DNA of 64,000 nt from Epiperipatus broadwayi (taxonomy: Eukaryota; Onychophora; Udeonychophora; Euonychophora; Peripatidae): positions 30,451,725-30,515,724 of the forward strand of contig JAQFVV010000002.1 of assembly GCA_028023455.1 (NCBI GenBank), given 5' to 3'. The stretch's first letter is position 1. Every line of letters starts with the position of its first letter. The notes under the pieces were generated by a model. That model was not told where the DNA came from and ran no database searches. It saw only the letters and a list, made by a program, of their open reading frames with translations. Shown piece by piece: positions 10,325-23,660 of this stretch. The position numbers were made by a program, and so were the translations under genes.

Positions 10325-12809
10325 TTAATTTTGTAGGCTTACAAATAGCTAAGTTTCTTTACACAGCTTTAAAAAATTTAATTCCTTAATATTTATGACA
10401 GGATAAAATATTTAAAATTTAATTCAAAATTATAAAAATTTAACAATGCGAAAATGATAAAAAATTTGAATAGATAAAAAAATTTCCCATAAATAACGCT
10501 AGCACCCAATTATATTCTTGCTTTCTAGTGGCTTTTGCACAATATTCTGAACTCTATATAGGTGAGTTTCTTTACTCAATCTTCAAAAAAAATTAATTAT
10601 TTAATATTTACAAGAGAACATATTTGAATTTATTTATACTTATAAAAAATTAACTATGGGAATTGATAAAAAATTTAAATTGATAAATTTTACAATAAAT
10701 AACATTATCATCGAACTGTATTCTTGTTATCTGGCATCTTTCATTAGCCGCCTATATTCCAATTTTTATTAATTAAATAAATTTTGAATTAAAGTAATAC
10801 AATTCGCTTAAAAATTATTGTCATGATCTATATCCTGCACAATGGCAAACAGTAACAACTAACATGATGTTACTTCTTCAATTTCTTTGATTTTAAACAA
10901 TTCATATTATAATTTCATGGTTTTAACTAATCCATATTTATTTCATGCCCGGAAATTGACTATTTTAGAGGAATGAAAAATGTCTCAAGATCGAGACTGA
11001 TGAAACATTACTAAAATAAAATATTAATAACGTAATAAAACAAATATTAAAGAATAAATTTAACAATGAGATTTTTGCTGTATCTAACCATTATAGCCAG
11101 TTTTTGTGAAATCACAATTCCATGTACGAAAATTCTGATTATGTTAAATGTGTAGAATCGAAATGATTGAGAAAAAAAAGATCTATCAAAAATGCACTGC
11201 CAATGACTGACGACTATGATTGATTATTTTGAGCATCCCTGCGAAAGATATATCACAAAATAATACTGCCTAGCAAACCTTAATGAGAACCAATTTTTGT
11301 GATGTTCATATTTTCCTGAAATTCAATTTACTGATATATAATAATAAAATCAACAGGGTCTCATAGAAGAATAACAGAATATCCATTTCCATGCAGAAAA
11401 CCTTGAATTCTAATCCGGGCCAAGTAGATTTAAAAATTTTCAATTCAATAGACGGGATTTTTCTTTGAGGTGGTTGGCCTATAGGTAACCGAGATAATTA
11501 GTTAGTAAACAAACATCTAGTTATTCTTAGATAGAAGTTAAAGTAAGAATAGAAAATTCAAATCCTTACTATCTATCAATTGGAAAAGCCTATGCCCTAC
11601 AATGGGCTACAGAAAATCGGTTTTATGTAATATAATAAAAAATGAATTCTTATTTATTAATGAAATTTCAAATGTCTCATTTTGTTGGTGCTCCTAAATA
11701 ATTGTCTAGATTCACCTCAGCTTATATTCAACTCTGTCTTACTCTCAAAATTTTATTCCTTATTATACTAATCAAAAATTTGGGAATTTTTTACCCACTT
11801 CTTTGTCCATTCCAATTTTTCCCTTTTTGATCCTTATTGTTTGACTTTCCCTTTTTGATCATTATTTTGTTTGCTAAAAAAATTATTATATTGTATTTTC
11901 ATTTCTTCACATTTTTATTCATTTTCTTTCTAAAAATGCCCAAAGTCACTATGGAAAATAGCAGATCCCAAGTTTGTGTTAATTAATATAAAAAACATAT
12001 GTAAATAAGTACAAAAATGTCACTGATATTTTTTTATTATTATAAAAATAAAGAGTGAAACATAAAACTAGTATGATATTTGACATTGTATTTGAGAAAC
12101 TAATATATCAATATCTGGTTTGAAGAAGTAGTTGAATTTCTTTGCGAGATCCCAAGATGCTCAGAAGGTATTTTGATTCTAATTTTACTCTTAAACCTAT
12201 TTTAATTCTTGACAATAGTTGCTTGTAAATGAAGATGTTACCAAAAAATTGATGACATGATTGCGAAGGAAGAAAATTTGATTCTGGAAAGACAGAATCT
12301 ATAAAAATCCAAAAAAAAAAAAAACAAGATCATATTTTCCTTTAAATTGAATGTCAGCTTACAACTCTATGCATTCCATTTGAAAATTGGCAGGTAATAT
12401 ATTTATGTTGACTACAAATGGAGTTGCAAATATAGCAAAATATTATTTTTCTTGAAATCTTAAAATCTGATTTCAAATCTTTATATCAAATTGAAAAGCA
12501 AGGCTGCATTTTTTAATTACCATGCATCGAAATGCATGCATATAAACAGCAAGAATGTGTTTCTTTTATTTTAATCACATTGCAACACGTAATTACAAAA
12601 AAACTCATGTTTTAAGTTTATAATTTTGTGTTGGGCCCCATTCATGGTCATCCTGGGATACATGCATCCAACGGGCCAGGAATTGGACACTCACCTTATA
12701 TTAATAATGCTAAATTACTATAATGGTCAAATATCCCATATAATTTATTTCTCCATAATGATGTCACAAATACATAAATAAATAGTCAATCATAACAAGA
12801 TTGAAATAA
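10325..12809. other. intronic sequence, nothing firmly recognised
   Basis: AT-rich with T-rich tracts around 11760-11950. A short GC-richer segment at 12625-12690 (containing ggccccattcatgg) was inspected and not identified. Confidence 0.4.
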
Positions 12810-13230
12810 ATTATTGTACAAGTATAAAATGTGACAACTAGAGTAGTTCCGTTCCAATATATCGCTATAGTTCTGGTACATAGTACCGAAAGCGCTTGGC
12901 AAAATTGTATTAGTGGTTAATACTTTTTTAATTTTTTTCTATTCTGGTTGTCACATTTTATACATGTACGATAATTTACATTGTTTGACGGAGTTATTGT
13001 GTTATTAATTGAAGATTGAAATAAACAACTATTAATAACTATATTATATTTATCGAACCGGCTTTCATCTCCATTGAAACCTTCTCAAGATATTATATTA
13101 TAATTATAGTATATTATATTATAGTATATTATAGTATAATATCTTGAGAAGGTCTCAATGGCGATGAAAGCCAGTTTAATAAATATTATAATATAATTAT
13201 TAATAATTGTTTATTTCAATCTTGTTTTGA
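12810..13230. repeat. two successive foldback repeats
   Basis: The first hairpin has arms at about 12813-12840 and 12945-12975 (gtataaaatgtgacaac pairing with gttgtcacattttatac). The second has arms at about 13013-13100 and 13135-13228, with an extremely AT-rich loop made of attata repeats. Its arms contain ggctttcatctccattgaaa and its complement with few mismatches. They may be the two halves of one composite foldback element. Confidence 0.65.
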
Positions 13231-14398
13231 TCGATTATTTTTTTTAATAATGCTAAATCTTGGATGTCACCAATATTCAAACTATACACATTAGTTAGTA
13301 TTCTTTTAAGATTTAGTTTTATAAGTAAGTATATATATATAAGAAACTAATTACAGTTAGCGAATGATTAATTTGAAAAAATTAAATAAATCATTAAAAG
13401 ATTAAGACATCTATTCAAATTAATATTTGTAAATTAAATAAATTATAACTTATATTTAAAAAAGTTCCATAAACACAAAACAATAATATTTCTGTATACG
13501 AATATTAAATAAAAGATATAAAATATTTTTGCTATCAAATTACTGAATGACATAATAAAAAACTAAAAATACTTATTCTAAAATACATTGATTTATGTGT
13601 GATAGAAAAGAAATGAGTATTTATATCAATTTTATATATGGGAACATATTAAAAAATAAAAAACTGAAAACATATTCACCAATCAAGAGTCAGATAATAT
13701 ATATGAAAAGCTGTATAATTTGTAAAACCATTTATTACTTAAATATAAACGTAAATGCAAGAAATATTCAAATACTAATTCAACTATATACACTTCAATT
13801 TTTTAAAATTATATATTTTTTTATCAACTTTATTTTCAAAAATTTCTTAATTAATGCAAATAGTATTAATTCATGGAAATGATATATTTTAAAATGTAAT
13901 ATTATATACACATATATAAGCAACTATTAATCCCATAACCATTTAAGTCAGTGTATTAGAAAGGTTCAATCTTTACTATAACGCAGCCTACTTAAGACAT
14001 ACTAATATGGCACATATTTTCAAATAAAGGTATTATGTCACTTGTATTAAGAAATTTCGCAGTCTAATTTATATTAAAATAAAAAGCAAATCACTACGAT
14101 CAAAATAAACCATTTATACTTACAAGAATGATAACGTTAAAATGTAAAAGTATTTTTAAATATTTTTATTTAACTTAGAAATTGTTCTTTTAACTGACTT
14201 TTAACATATTTTTAATGAATAAATTTTTTTCATATTTGTATGTGTTAGGTATCGACGATACTTCAATATTTCAGAGTGCCTACCCTAACAATGTTAGCAG
14301 GACAATTTTAAACTGCACTGATATCCGCTCAGTAAGTTATCAGTGATACACAATTTCTTTTGATTGTCTAATTAAAACTAGGGTTTTTTTTAATGAAG
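13231..14398. other. intronic sequence, nothing recognised
   Basis: Very AT-rich; no supportable ORF or repeat. Confidence 0.45.
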
Positions 14399-14408
14399 CT
14401 GCCTTCAT

Positions 14409-14811
14409 TAATTGTAAGGAAATCAAATCATATATCACGTGACTTAATTTAATAAGCTTGCATTACAAATGTTATATAATGAGCGTGCCAATAGCTTTTA
14501 ACAAGTTTTTCAGAATATCCTTATCCTCAGACCGCGATTTTATATTGCTAAAGCTATTAATATATGGTGTACCTAAACTTAATTCAGTTACGTATGGCTT
14601 TTTAAGTTAGATACCTGGATTTGAAGACATAAGGATGTCTGAAATTTTCAGATTTTCTACTTAATAGTTAAACATTAGATAAAGTGGTTTAAATCTAATG
14701 CTTGAATATCCTAGTGCCTTACTGATGAAAAAGAACTAGAAATCAGTCTGAGGATAAGGATATTCTGAAAAGCTTGTTAAGAGATATTGGCATGCGCATT
14801 ATATAATATAT
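14409..14811 (+). mobile_element. family 2 hammerhead-ribozyme repeat with target-site duplication
   Basis: A 403-bp element flanked by perfect 10-bp repeats ctgccttcat at 14399-14408 and 14812-14821. It begins with the shared end gtgacttaatttaataagc, runs into the atgagcgtgccaatagct segment, and ends with its complement, giving a partly palindromic structure. A truncated second ribozyme arm is present on the minus strand near 14510-14535. Related copies are at 39673-40166 and 40370-40745. Confidence 0.8.
14704..14765 (+). ncRNA. type I hammerhead ribozyme, family 2
   Basis: Core CUGAUGA at 14722-14728 and GAAA at 14739-14742 are intact, with a cleavage triplet GUC ending at 14748. Stem I has an inner helix (CCTTA with TGAGG) and an outer helix (GAATATCC with GGATATTC) around an internal loop. 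Stem II in this copy is weak compared with the family pattern (GGC/GCU). Active cleavage is uncertain. Confidence 0.65.
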
Positions 14812-14821
14812 CTGCCTTCAT

Positions 14822-15499
14822 AAAGAAATAAATCTTGTAAACAATTTTTAATGCCTGAAAATTTCATTTCAAATACTAAAAATACAGCAGCATTGTTTAG
14901 AAAATATCAGAATATTAAAAACCGCTTTTATTAAATATTTTTTTCTGTAGATTAAAAGTATAAAAAAATTTAAGTTGTAACGATATACAAGTTATTGGGT
15001 AGTTTTTTTTTAAACATAATTTGATTTAAACAGGATTATTATATTTTTTATGACTACAATTAATGAAAATATTTGTTCAAATAAGTAAATAGCAATAAAT
15101 ATTTTCATTTATTTGTTACCCTTTACTTCATGGCACACCTAAACTCTTATCATGACGTAACAGTTGGAAAGTAATGCTGTAGAAAACTTAAACTCGGTAA
15201 ATGTTCCTAAAGAGACAAGGTTTCATGCTAACCATCAAGAATATGCTCTTTGATTCTTGATAAACACTTTCTCTGCGCACATTCCGTCTTTTAAATGAAA
15301 TTCAAAGACAACGTCCAGAATAGAATCATCATACCCAATTCAATAAACAAAAAATTCAATAAAGAATTTGTACAATTCAAATCTCAAGTGAACATCTGGC
15401 TGTGTGCATTTAAGCTAAGTGTGGATCCCTTTAAACAAATATTGAAATTCTTTAAACCATTAATTGATTTTGTTGTTGCATTTTCCAGTATTTTCATTA
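14822..15499. other. intronic sequence, nothing recognised
   Basis: AT-rich; no supportable feature. Confidence 0.45.
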
Positions 15500-16330
15500 A
15501 GTGAAACCATAGTAAGTATATTCTTTTTTTTATTATTCTTTCTTAAGTCATCCTCATCGTCAGTTATCTTCAAAAATAAAGTCGCACAGACCAAACAAGT
15601 CCGTTTCCTGTTCTACTACTCAGTTATTTTCCGTTTTAATTTCATCAATGAATTTATTTCTTCCCATACACCTTTTCCTCATACTTTTTACAGCCCTTCT
15701 AACACATCTTTCACAATTCTTTTGTCTTTAAGTATATACCTAATCTAGTTTTTTTTTTTATTACTCCCTCAAAAAGAATTTTTTTTTTGCTTACACTTTT
15801 CAATATATAAATGATGATCTTATCTGCCCAATTTATCCATTCTGTTCTTCTCAAAATCTACATCTTGGAAGCCTCCAATTTTTTTCATCATTTTTTCTAA
15901 AGATTCTCTGTTTTTGTATCGCATAAAGTGATACTCCAAACAAAACATTTAACCATCTTCCTTCGATCTAATTTCACTGCTTAAAACAACATCCTGCTCT
16001 CTTTAAGTCTATTTAGTCATTGCAGTTCTCATTCTATAATTTCCTTACTGCTTTTTCCATCATCAGTTATTCCTCCCAAATATTTAAAAACACCATCTTG
16101 CTCTATCTCATCATTTCTACTATTCTTTTGTTCTGTCTACCTATTTTCAATGCTTTAGCTTTATTAACCTTTATTTCCATCTCAAAATTTCTACAAATTT
16201 ATTTTACATAACATTTTTCGGAGTTCAGCTTTGCTGTCTGCAATCATGCCATGACATCGGCAAATTGAATATAATTAAACCTTCTATGCCTAATATTGAT
16301 TACACTCTTATTAAACCACCATTTATGTAA
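15500..16330 (-). pseudogene. non-LTR retrotransposon (LINE) reverse transcriptase C-terminal relic
   Basis: Minus-strand translation, allowing frameshifts and stops, gives an FADV-type remnant of the catalytic FADD box near 16250-16270. It then gives EMEIKVNKAKALKIGR (16110-16170), the conserved lysine-rich stretch after that box, and an LGG-like strand (IWEE, about 16075). Near 15600-15680 is a basic tail including RAVKSMRKRCMGRNKFIDE. The order fits the second half of a LINE reverse transcriptase and its C-terminal region. It differs from the RTE copies elsewhere in the window and is much older. Confidence 0.6.
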
Positions 16331-17553
16331 GTAGATATTGTCAAGAAAAAAAAAACTGAATTCTGTTATTTTCAGATCCTATAATAACTAAATTAACTTA
16401 AGGTTTTCGTACAAGATGTATAATCTAAAGATTTTAATGAACGTGTAAATAATTTTATGACTTATCAAATATGTCACGATAAGAATATAAACCTATTCAC
16501 GAAACAAATAAGACCACATATGTTACTAAGATAATTCACAAGATAGATTTCCAAAGAGTTATTATCTTTTATCTAACAAAATTGATTGACAATGATATAA
16601 AAAAAAATTATTTACAAGTTTATTTAAATGATTTGTTGGGAAATCTAACTATGAATTATCTTAGGAATGTATTTGGACTTGTTCTACGAAGAGGGTGGAT
16701 AATTTAAGGAAACAATGTATATATATATATTGCATGCTATATATGCAAATGCTATAAATGCCGATACATGCATTGAAGAAAAATTGTAAATATAAGCACT
16801 GTGATTCCAGCAGTGGACTATTGAAAGCATGCAAAGTAGATTATAAAAGACTTGGATTGCAACTTTTACCTTTTCATAATACTCTATTACAACAAATTTA
16901 TAAGAATTACATTAATTAAAGAAATACATATTTAAAATATATATATATTCTAAAAACTTATTCATAGACCAACTATGTCCAAATATATGAATTAAGTTTT
17001 TATATTCTTTACATTACATATTTAATAGCCACAATTTATTTATGGACTTATTAAAATTATCAGAATGTATTAATTCTAAATGGTACTACTAAAATTTTTA
17101 AACGAAACAGATTATTCACATTCTATCATTAAATAAAATACTTAGATGTAATCAATAAACGTTTATGTTTTTTAATAAATAAAAGCTAATATTTTCAAGG
17201 ATGTTTAACAAGCATGCCATATACTGTGTGTGTGTGTGTGTACATATATATGGTATATAAAGAAATATATTTTCATCACTAAAATGCCAAAAATTCTTTC
17301 AGGTTTTCTCATGTGTAAGGAACAAACAGTATATAAAGAAATATATTTTCAGACAGCCCTGATTCTTATTACAGACTTTTTTTTTCAGAATCCAGTGGCT
17401 ACTGCCTTCAAACAAATTACTAAGATCTTATTTAACAGTAAACAATTGTGCATACTATACATGACCACAGTAATGATCAGAATCTTCCATCTATTAACTT
17501 CTCTGTGTATCAATAGCCTCTAGTCTAGCATTATAGATAGGAGAACAGGATAA
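16331..17553. other. intronic sequence with minor microsatellites
   Basis: A (ta) run at 16719-16732 and a (gt) run at 17225-17240 are visible. The 21-bp segment beginning tatataaagaaatata is repeated at about 17255 and 17331. Nothing else recognised. Confidence 0.45.
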
Positions 17554-17554
17554 A

Positions 17555-17805
17555 AACACTTTACATACATATTAATTCCTATTGCAATACTGTTAACTAT
17601 ATTATATTAAACAAAAGATGGCTTCTACTACATTACATATAAAATTAAATATTTATCCCAACGGTAATTTCATCTTTGTGATCAACACTTTACATGCATA
17701 TCAATTCCTATTGCAACATTGTTAACGATATTATATTATGACTTCTACATTACACATAAAATATTTATTTCAACTATAACTTCATCTTTGTGATCAAACA
17801 ATAAT
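17555..17805. repeat. diverged tandem duplication, about 130-bp unit
   Basis: Two copies in direct orientation each begin acactttacat and end cttcatctttgtgatc or a close match (about 17555-17684 and 17686-17800). The second copy has small deletions. Function unknown. Confidence 0.7.
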
Positions 17806-18276
17806 GGAGTCCTTCCTTCAGAAATTCCACAACTTTATCATAATGACAAAAAAAGTTTAACTTCAATATAAAGCAGCGACCGTAGTCTATTTTATTAATT
17901 GGCCTTTGCTAAAACTTTTTGTAAAAACGAAAAAGATTGGTAAACGTAAGTAACGATGGTTATATATTATTAGTTGTATCTAAACACTATTAAGTCATCA
18001 CATTTGTTTTCGTACAAAATGTTATTAATGATAAAAATGGAAGACAAAAGCAAGCCAATAATTATGTTATTCATATTTCTTTTTTTAAGGCAATCTATTA
18101 AAATTACGGAGGGTAGTAAAACAAATAATTGTTTTAATAAATATCATTTATTATTCAAAACTTAGAAACATTAAATCAAAATTAATGTTAAACTCGAATA
18201 ATTTCAATTGATTTTAAACAAATATTTAACAACATTCAATAATTATTCAGTAAATCTAAATAGTTATTATAAAGAA
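17806..18276. other. intronic sequence, nothing recognised
   Basis: AT-rich; no supportable feature. Confidence 0.45.
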
Positions 18277-18527
18277 GAAACAAACCTCCGGTCATGCGCT
18301 TTTATGAATTTACATCCACTCACCCATGAGCATCGGTTTGAAAAGCATGTGTATGCTTATGCTTAGAGCCTATATATATATATAAGCCAACCTTTGCTCA
18401 CTATGCTGAAACGAGGGCTTCAATCTATTGTGTGCCTGAGTCATAAACTACTAATTGTTTTTCAAACCAATGCTCATGGTTCAATGCGTGTAAATTTGTA
18501 AAAGCATGTGACTGGAAGTTTGTTCCT
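18277..18527. repeat. foldback element
   Basis: Left arm 18277-18347 and right arm 18456-18527 are imperfect reverse complements: gagcatcggtttgaaaa pairs with ttttcaaaccaatgctc. The loop holds a (ta) run and a GC-richer segment with gctgaaacgagggc. The outer ends are gaagaaacaaacctccg and its complement. No coding capacity. Confidence 0.7.
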
Positions 18528-18597
18528 TTTTTATATTACATATAAATTGTGTTATATAAATAATAGACTAGTTATTACACTATAATAGTTACAGTAA

Positions 18598-18810
18598 ATT
18601 AATGTAAAAAATACTAAAACAGAGTTTAAATATAAAATTTAGAAAGATTTATTGTACAAAGTATACTTTCAATGCTTTTGCATAATATTCATGATTCGCT
18701 TGCTGAGAACTAATGGTAAATATGAGGGGAAAGCATTGAAAGTATACTTGGTGCAATAAATTTTTATAAATTTGATATATAAACTGTTTTAGTATTTTTT
18801 ACATTAATAT
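18598..18810. repeat. foldback element
   Basis: Arms 18598-18683 and 18733-18810 are reverse complements with few mismatches; for example aaagtatactttcaatgc pairs with gcattgaaagtatactt. They surround a loop of about 50 bp. It lies directly after another foldback, with no shared sequence noticed. Confidence 0.75.
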
Positions 18811-18912
18811 TTAGAATGGCAGAGTATCAAAATGTAATTATAGTAAATTAAATGAGTATGTATTTAAAAGTTGTATTGCAAAATCTAGAAAACAAAATCT
18901 ACAATAAGAAGA

Positions 18913-19162
18913 AACTGCCTAAGATTTTTTTTTCTCATGTGTCATAGCATCAGCCGGGAAGTGAACCTGCTAACCCGGGACAAGTGCTTGTAAAGCAGCT
19001 GTTGCTGACTCTCGACCACCAATGCATGACTAACTGCCTAAGACTTTTTTTTTTCCTCATGTGTCATAGCATCAACCGGGAAGCGAACCCGCTAACCCAG
19101 GACAACTGCTTGTAAAGCAGTTGTCGCTGACCTCTCGACCACCCTTGACTAACTGCCTAAGA
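18913..19162 (-). repeat. two tRNA-derived SINE copies in tandem
   Basis: Two SINE units (18925-19031 and 19044-19150) alternate with three copies of the 12-bp target aactgcctaaga (18913, 19032, 19151), period 119. Read on the minus strand each has a tRNA-like head with A-box-like GGTGGTCGAGAG and B-box-like GGGTTCGCTTCCCGG, and ends in a short A-tract. It is either a double insertion into one site or a duplication of one insertion. The same SINE inserts at 41630-41734. Confidence 0.7.
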
Positions 19163-20854
19163 TTTTTTTGTTGTGCTTTGTCAAACTAAGCAAATGATAT
19201 TATTTACTACATCAAATTGCACTGGTTCTTAAAAATACAATGGCTAATTTCACAAATAATTCGCATATAAATTTTTCAATTTACAAAAAGTAACCTAAGT
19301 CTATATTTTCTGAAAAATTATTGAGTACTGTTAAATATTTTGTTTAAAATCAAGATTTTTTTTTAAAAAAATGAATATATTATCTTCATTATTCTATAAT
19401 TTTATTTTTGGAATCTAGATATAAATTTAATTAGTAAGCAGAACTTTTGATTTTGATCATTTCTACTTTTCAATAATTCTTAGAAATAACAGGTTATTCT
19501 ACTATATGTACATTTTGAGTCTCATTGAAAAAATTCATTTAAATATGTTTAGAATTTTTCCACTTTTTTTTTAAAAAAAAGTTCGAACTTATACACGAAT
19601 ATATCCCAATGTTAAGTGTTTTTATAACGAAACTTTTTTATAATTTCTCAAGCTCATTTTTATTTATTTACTTTAAAAAATCTGATTAGAAAAATAAAAA
19701 ATAGATCGATAATACAATCTCCACGACTGATATCTAACTATTAGCCTATATTTAAAAAAAAACAACACTGATATTTACCAATCCATCTAAAAATCTACGT
19801 TTATGCAATATCTCATTAATTCTGTCTGATAGTAGATAAAAACTTACTAGGATTCAAATATTAATCTGATTTTGGGCTCCCTCACTAAAAATTTAAAAAG
19901 GTGAATTTTTAAGGATGTATTATCTAAAATAAAAAATTTAAAAGAGAAGTATATAATATATACACATATAAAGTCACATTTTCATATAAGTGAAAAATTA
20001 TGCATACTATTTACTATTATTAAATAAAGATTGATAAATGTATTTTTTTTCCCCATTTTGAGACAAATATCTTGATATTATAAAATACATTTACATATAA
20101 AAATCAAAGTACATGTATAAATTTTCCCCTGAAAATAATTGATTAATTACCGAAACTTTTTTATTTATTTTAAATTCAGTATGTTTAACTAATGCATTCT
20201 AATGACTGATAATAAAGAAAAAAATCGTTTATTCACATAAATGCATTAAAAAATAATTTTCTTCAATTTTCACAATATTCTTACTATGCACCTAAAAATT
20301 AAAAGCATAGGGTGCTTATGTTATGCTTCCTATCAATTTTTATAGACTTACCAAGTAACAATTACAATCTAACATTTTCATCTTAATGCTCTTTGTTTCG
20401 TGCTTTTATCCTTGTATAATTCCAAAAAGACTATAAAAGCTAGAAATTTATTTACTTCATAGTCCATTTATGAGAATAAAAGTGTTTCTTTAAAACAATA
20501 TTTTCTTAAATACTTTTTTTCTACTTCTACAGTTCCAGATATTAGAAATAAAGAAAGTTTAAATACAATTGAATAACGCTAGATGGATTTACCATAAAGG
20601 GTACTGAATTACATATAAAATTAAAAATTTGAATTTTGCTAATTTTTGTTGAAATTGTTTCAAACTCTTAAAAAATGCACTGACATTGGGAATACATATG
20701 TATGCATAGTTTCAAAAAGATTAATAATTGCCAAGTTGGTGAAAATTGAGTTACAAGAAACAAATAGGATAGACAAAAAAAAAACAGATTAAGTTAAATT
20801 ATTTTAAGAGAAAAGTGCAAAATTAATATTTCAAAAATATTAGAAATATATTAT
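19163..20854. other. intronic sequence, nothing recognised
   Basis: AT-rich with many T-runs; no supportable feature. Confidence 0.45.
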
Positions 20855-21238
20855 CTAATCAAATAAAAAAAAAAGAATCGTTAGATTTCAGGATCATTTA
20901 TCATAAGTCTACAAAAATTATTCCTGAAAAGATTAATCTGGATAAATAATGTACTGACAGGACTTAAATGATTTACAAAGAATCTAATCAAATAAAAAAA
21001 GAATCGTTAGATTTCCAGAGCATCTATTATAAGTCTACAAAAATTATTCCTGAAAAGATTAATCTGGATAAATAATGTACTGACAAGACTTAAATAGTTT
21101 ACAAAGAATCTAATTAAATAAAAAAAAGAATCGTTAGATTTCTGGAGCATCTATTATAAGTCTACAAAAATTATTCCTGAAAAGATTAATCTGGATAAAT
21201 AATGTACTAACAGGACTTAAATGGTTTACAAAGAATGT
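20855..21238. repeat. tandem repeat, three units of about 126 bp
   Basis: Units start at about 20855, 20983 and 21108 with tctaatcaaataaaa or a one-base variant. Each contains agaatcgttagatttc and attattcctgaaaagattaa. They are nearly identical, so the amplification is recent. Stops occur in all frames of each unit. Confidence 0.85.
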
Positions 21239-22789
21239 ACATGAAAGACACTGGTTTGGATTTAAAAAAATAACAAGAGTAATCAACCTCCTAAAAGATA
21301 TTTGAAAAAAAAAATACAAAAAAAGGATAATGCAATTACAGATATTACAAATATATATAAAAAAAATTCTTTCTGAAAATATAGTGACCTATTACCTAAC
21401 ACCTAGCGTTTAGAAAGGTGCAGTAATTTCAAACCTTTCATCAGCACCCATTGCCACAAATAGTAAAGAACACATGGATTTGTCAGCTGCTAGTTAATAA
21501 CTTCCTTATTTTTTGTTCTCTAGCTTATATATATAAACAGAATTTCAAGTAGATTTAGATAAATATGCATAGTTAACTGATAAAGATTAATAATAACCTA
21601 ATAAACAATTTTAAAATAACTAATGTGGATTTTTTTATGCCTGGGCGATTAAATCCAAATGTATGCCTTTTAACCAACTATTGCCTGTGTCAGTAGTCTC
21701 TTTAACTTTGTAAAACATATTACTTTAATACCTTGTGACTTATTGTTATGAGATCTCCTTTAACTGTCCATAAACTTGCCTTCAATAATACCATACTGAG
21801 ATTAACATGGCTCAATATATATTAGAGTCAATTAAATCCTTTTTTATTAACAATTTATTTTCTTCACTCACTATTTTGCTATATTTTTATTAGCCAAGTA
21901 ATTTCAATAAATGCATCTAAATAATTAATCTTTTTTTATTTCTCTACTTAGTAAAATTAATTTTTCATAATTTCTATTTAGTCTCTAATTAATCTAAAAT
22001 CACAATAAAAGTAAATATAGTGTGGATGTAACTACTGAAATTATAATAATTTCCATGCATTTATTTATAGATACTTCAGCGAAGATGTAACCATGCTACA
22101 ACGAATCACAAACTAATTACGCGGCTGAAATCACATTATCTAGAAACAGTGTCTGAACTACATTATGATCAAAATACATCTAATTTCACCTACTACTCTA
22201 GATTATACAAGAATTATAAATCTGGCACAAACATTTTATGTATGTAAAAACTGAAAAGAATCTCAACTTCCTAAAATTCTTCACATGTAAACAAGTCCCT
22301 CCCATAAAGAACTAATTAATAATAAGATTTTCACAGGCAATATAGATGTAAATATTGAAATTATACTAGGAATTTTAATGTATTTATCTAGAAATATTTC
22401 AGCTAAAAAATTTAGACAGGAAGTGAAAAAATAATATTATGGCTTCATAAAAAATGAATAATAATATTAAAGCAAGACTAGCAGACATCTTGTTTCATTG
22501 TCAATAGACTGTTTTGATAAGACAAAGAGTAATAATAGAGAAAAATTTGTGGAAAACTAGGTATTCGTATCTTAAAAATAAAAGCCATATATCACAGAAG
22601 TTGTTTACATTTATATATATAATCTTAAGAGCTAATATATGCTATATTTGAAAGACAGAGAACGTTAAAAATGGCAGAATATTATATTTTGGAATTGATA
22701 TACAGTGATTAGGTAATCATAAATTAAGTTTTAGGACATTGTTTTTTATAAATCATTACCATTTGTATATTCTTTACATCTTTCCCTAC
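21239..22789. other. intronic sequence, nothing recognised
   Basis: AT-rich. The GC-richer bit at 21370-21500 contains a CUGAUGA on the minus strand but lacks hammerhead pairing. No other feature. Confidence 0.4.
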
Positions 22790-22875
22790 ACAGTTTGGGT
22801 AGTGGTAGAGTACCAGACTTGATTTAAGGTTTTCAGGTCAATTTCAGTTCTGGTAATTCCACCGCTCAAATTTAT
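22790..22875 (+). repeat. degenerate tRNA-like sequence (SINE remnant)
   Basis: An A-box-like GGGTAGTGGTAGAGTACC near 22798-22815 and an anticodon-arm-like CCAGACTTGATTTAAGG follow the order of a tRNA. The B-box region (tttcagttctgg) is weak. Probably a tRNA-derived SINE remnant. Confidence 0.4.
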
Positions 22876-23369
22876 GATCTTCTGACTAATGAAGTCAGTA
22901 GATTATTCTATACATCGTAGTAATTTTTCATTAACACTCATAACATTTGTTAGAATTATTATTTTAGTTAACCTATTCTGCTATATACTATAGGTACTGA
23001 AGTAAAACGATAAAACTGATTCATTTATAAACAATTGTCATACAAATTATTTATATTATGAATAAAAATGGAATAATTCAGATATTTGGAAAAGATGAAA
23101 TAATTCAGTTTCATAAATTCTAGTTTTTAAACAGAAAGTGTTATATAAATCTACAACCATTTATAAATAATTAGAAATGATGTAAGACTAAAACACTTGA
23201 ATGGAAATGATAAAGTTGAACAAAGGAAATTAATATTGCTAAATAACTAGTGAATCAATGAAATTAGTGACAAAAATAGTCAGAACAAGGCTAGTAATGA
23301 TTAAACAAAGCTTTTAATGAAAGTATAAGATTATTTTGTAGCTCTTTAAAATTAGATTTAAGAAAAAAA
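22876..23369. other. intronic sequence, nothing recognised
   Basis: AT-rich; no supportable feature. Confidence 0.45.
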
Positions 23370-23660
23370 CCTTATAGAACATTATGTCGAAATCAGATAT
23401 AGCTATTTTAAAAAAAGGTTTGGAAGTTTTAATTATGTGAATTTGGAAAAAAAAATGGAAAGGATATGTTGTTAATATATATAAGTATTGAAAAGACCAT
23501 TATTGAGAAAATTATGAAGCAGAAAAGATGGATTGGACATATAAAAATAAAAAAAATTTAGAAAAAAAATGTTTAAAATGTCTATTGAGCTAAACATGCA
23601 GACAGTTGACAATCTTAAGGAAGGGAATAGAGCTGTGAGTATTCGAAACGTAAAACAAAA
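23370..23660 (+). pseudogene. possible LINE C-terminal remnant
   Basis: Plus-strand translation near 23500-23550 reads IIEKIMKQKRWIGHIKI, resembling the KRRWIGHI motif near the C-terminus of several LINE polyproteins. A basic region follows. All else is decayed, so the call is tentative. Confidence 0.35.

Noticed and set aside
18277-18527. Hammerhead ribozyme in the foldback loop (gctgaaacgagggc)
   Set aside because: The CUGANGA core is absent on both strands; only a GAAAC-like string is present.
21425-21460. CUGAUGA followed by GAAA on the minus strand
   Set aside because: Only seven bases separate the two motifs, leaving no real stem II, and no stem III or cleavage triplet fits.
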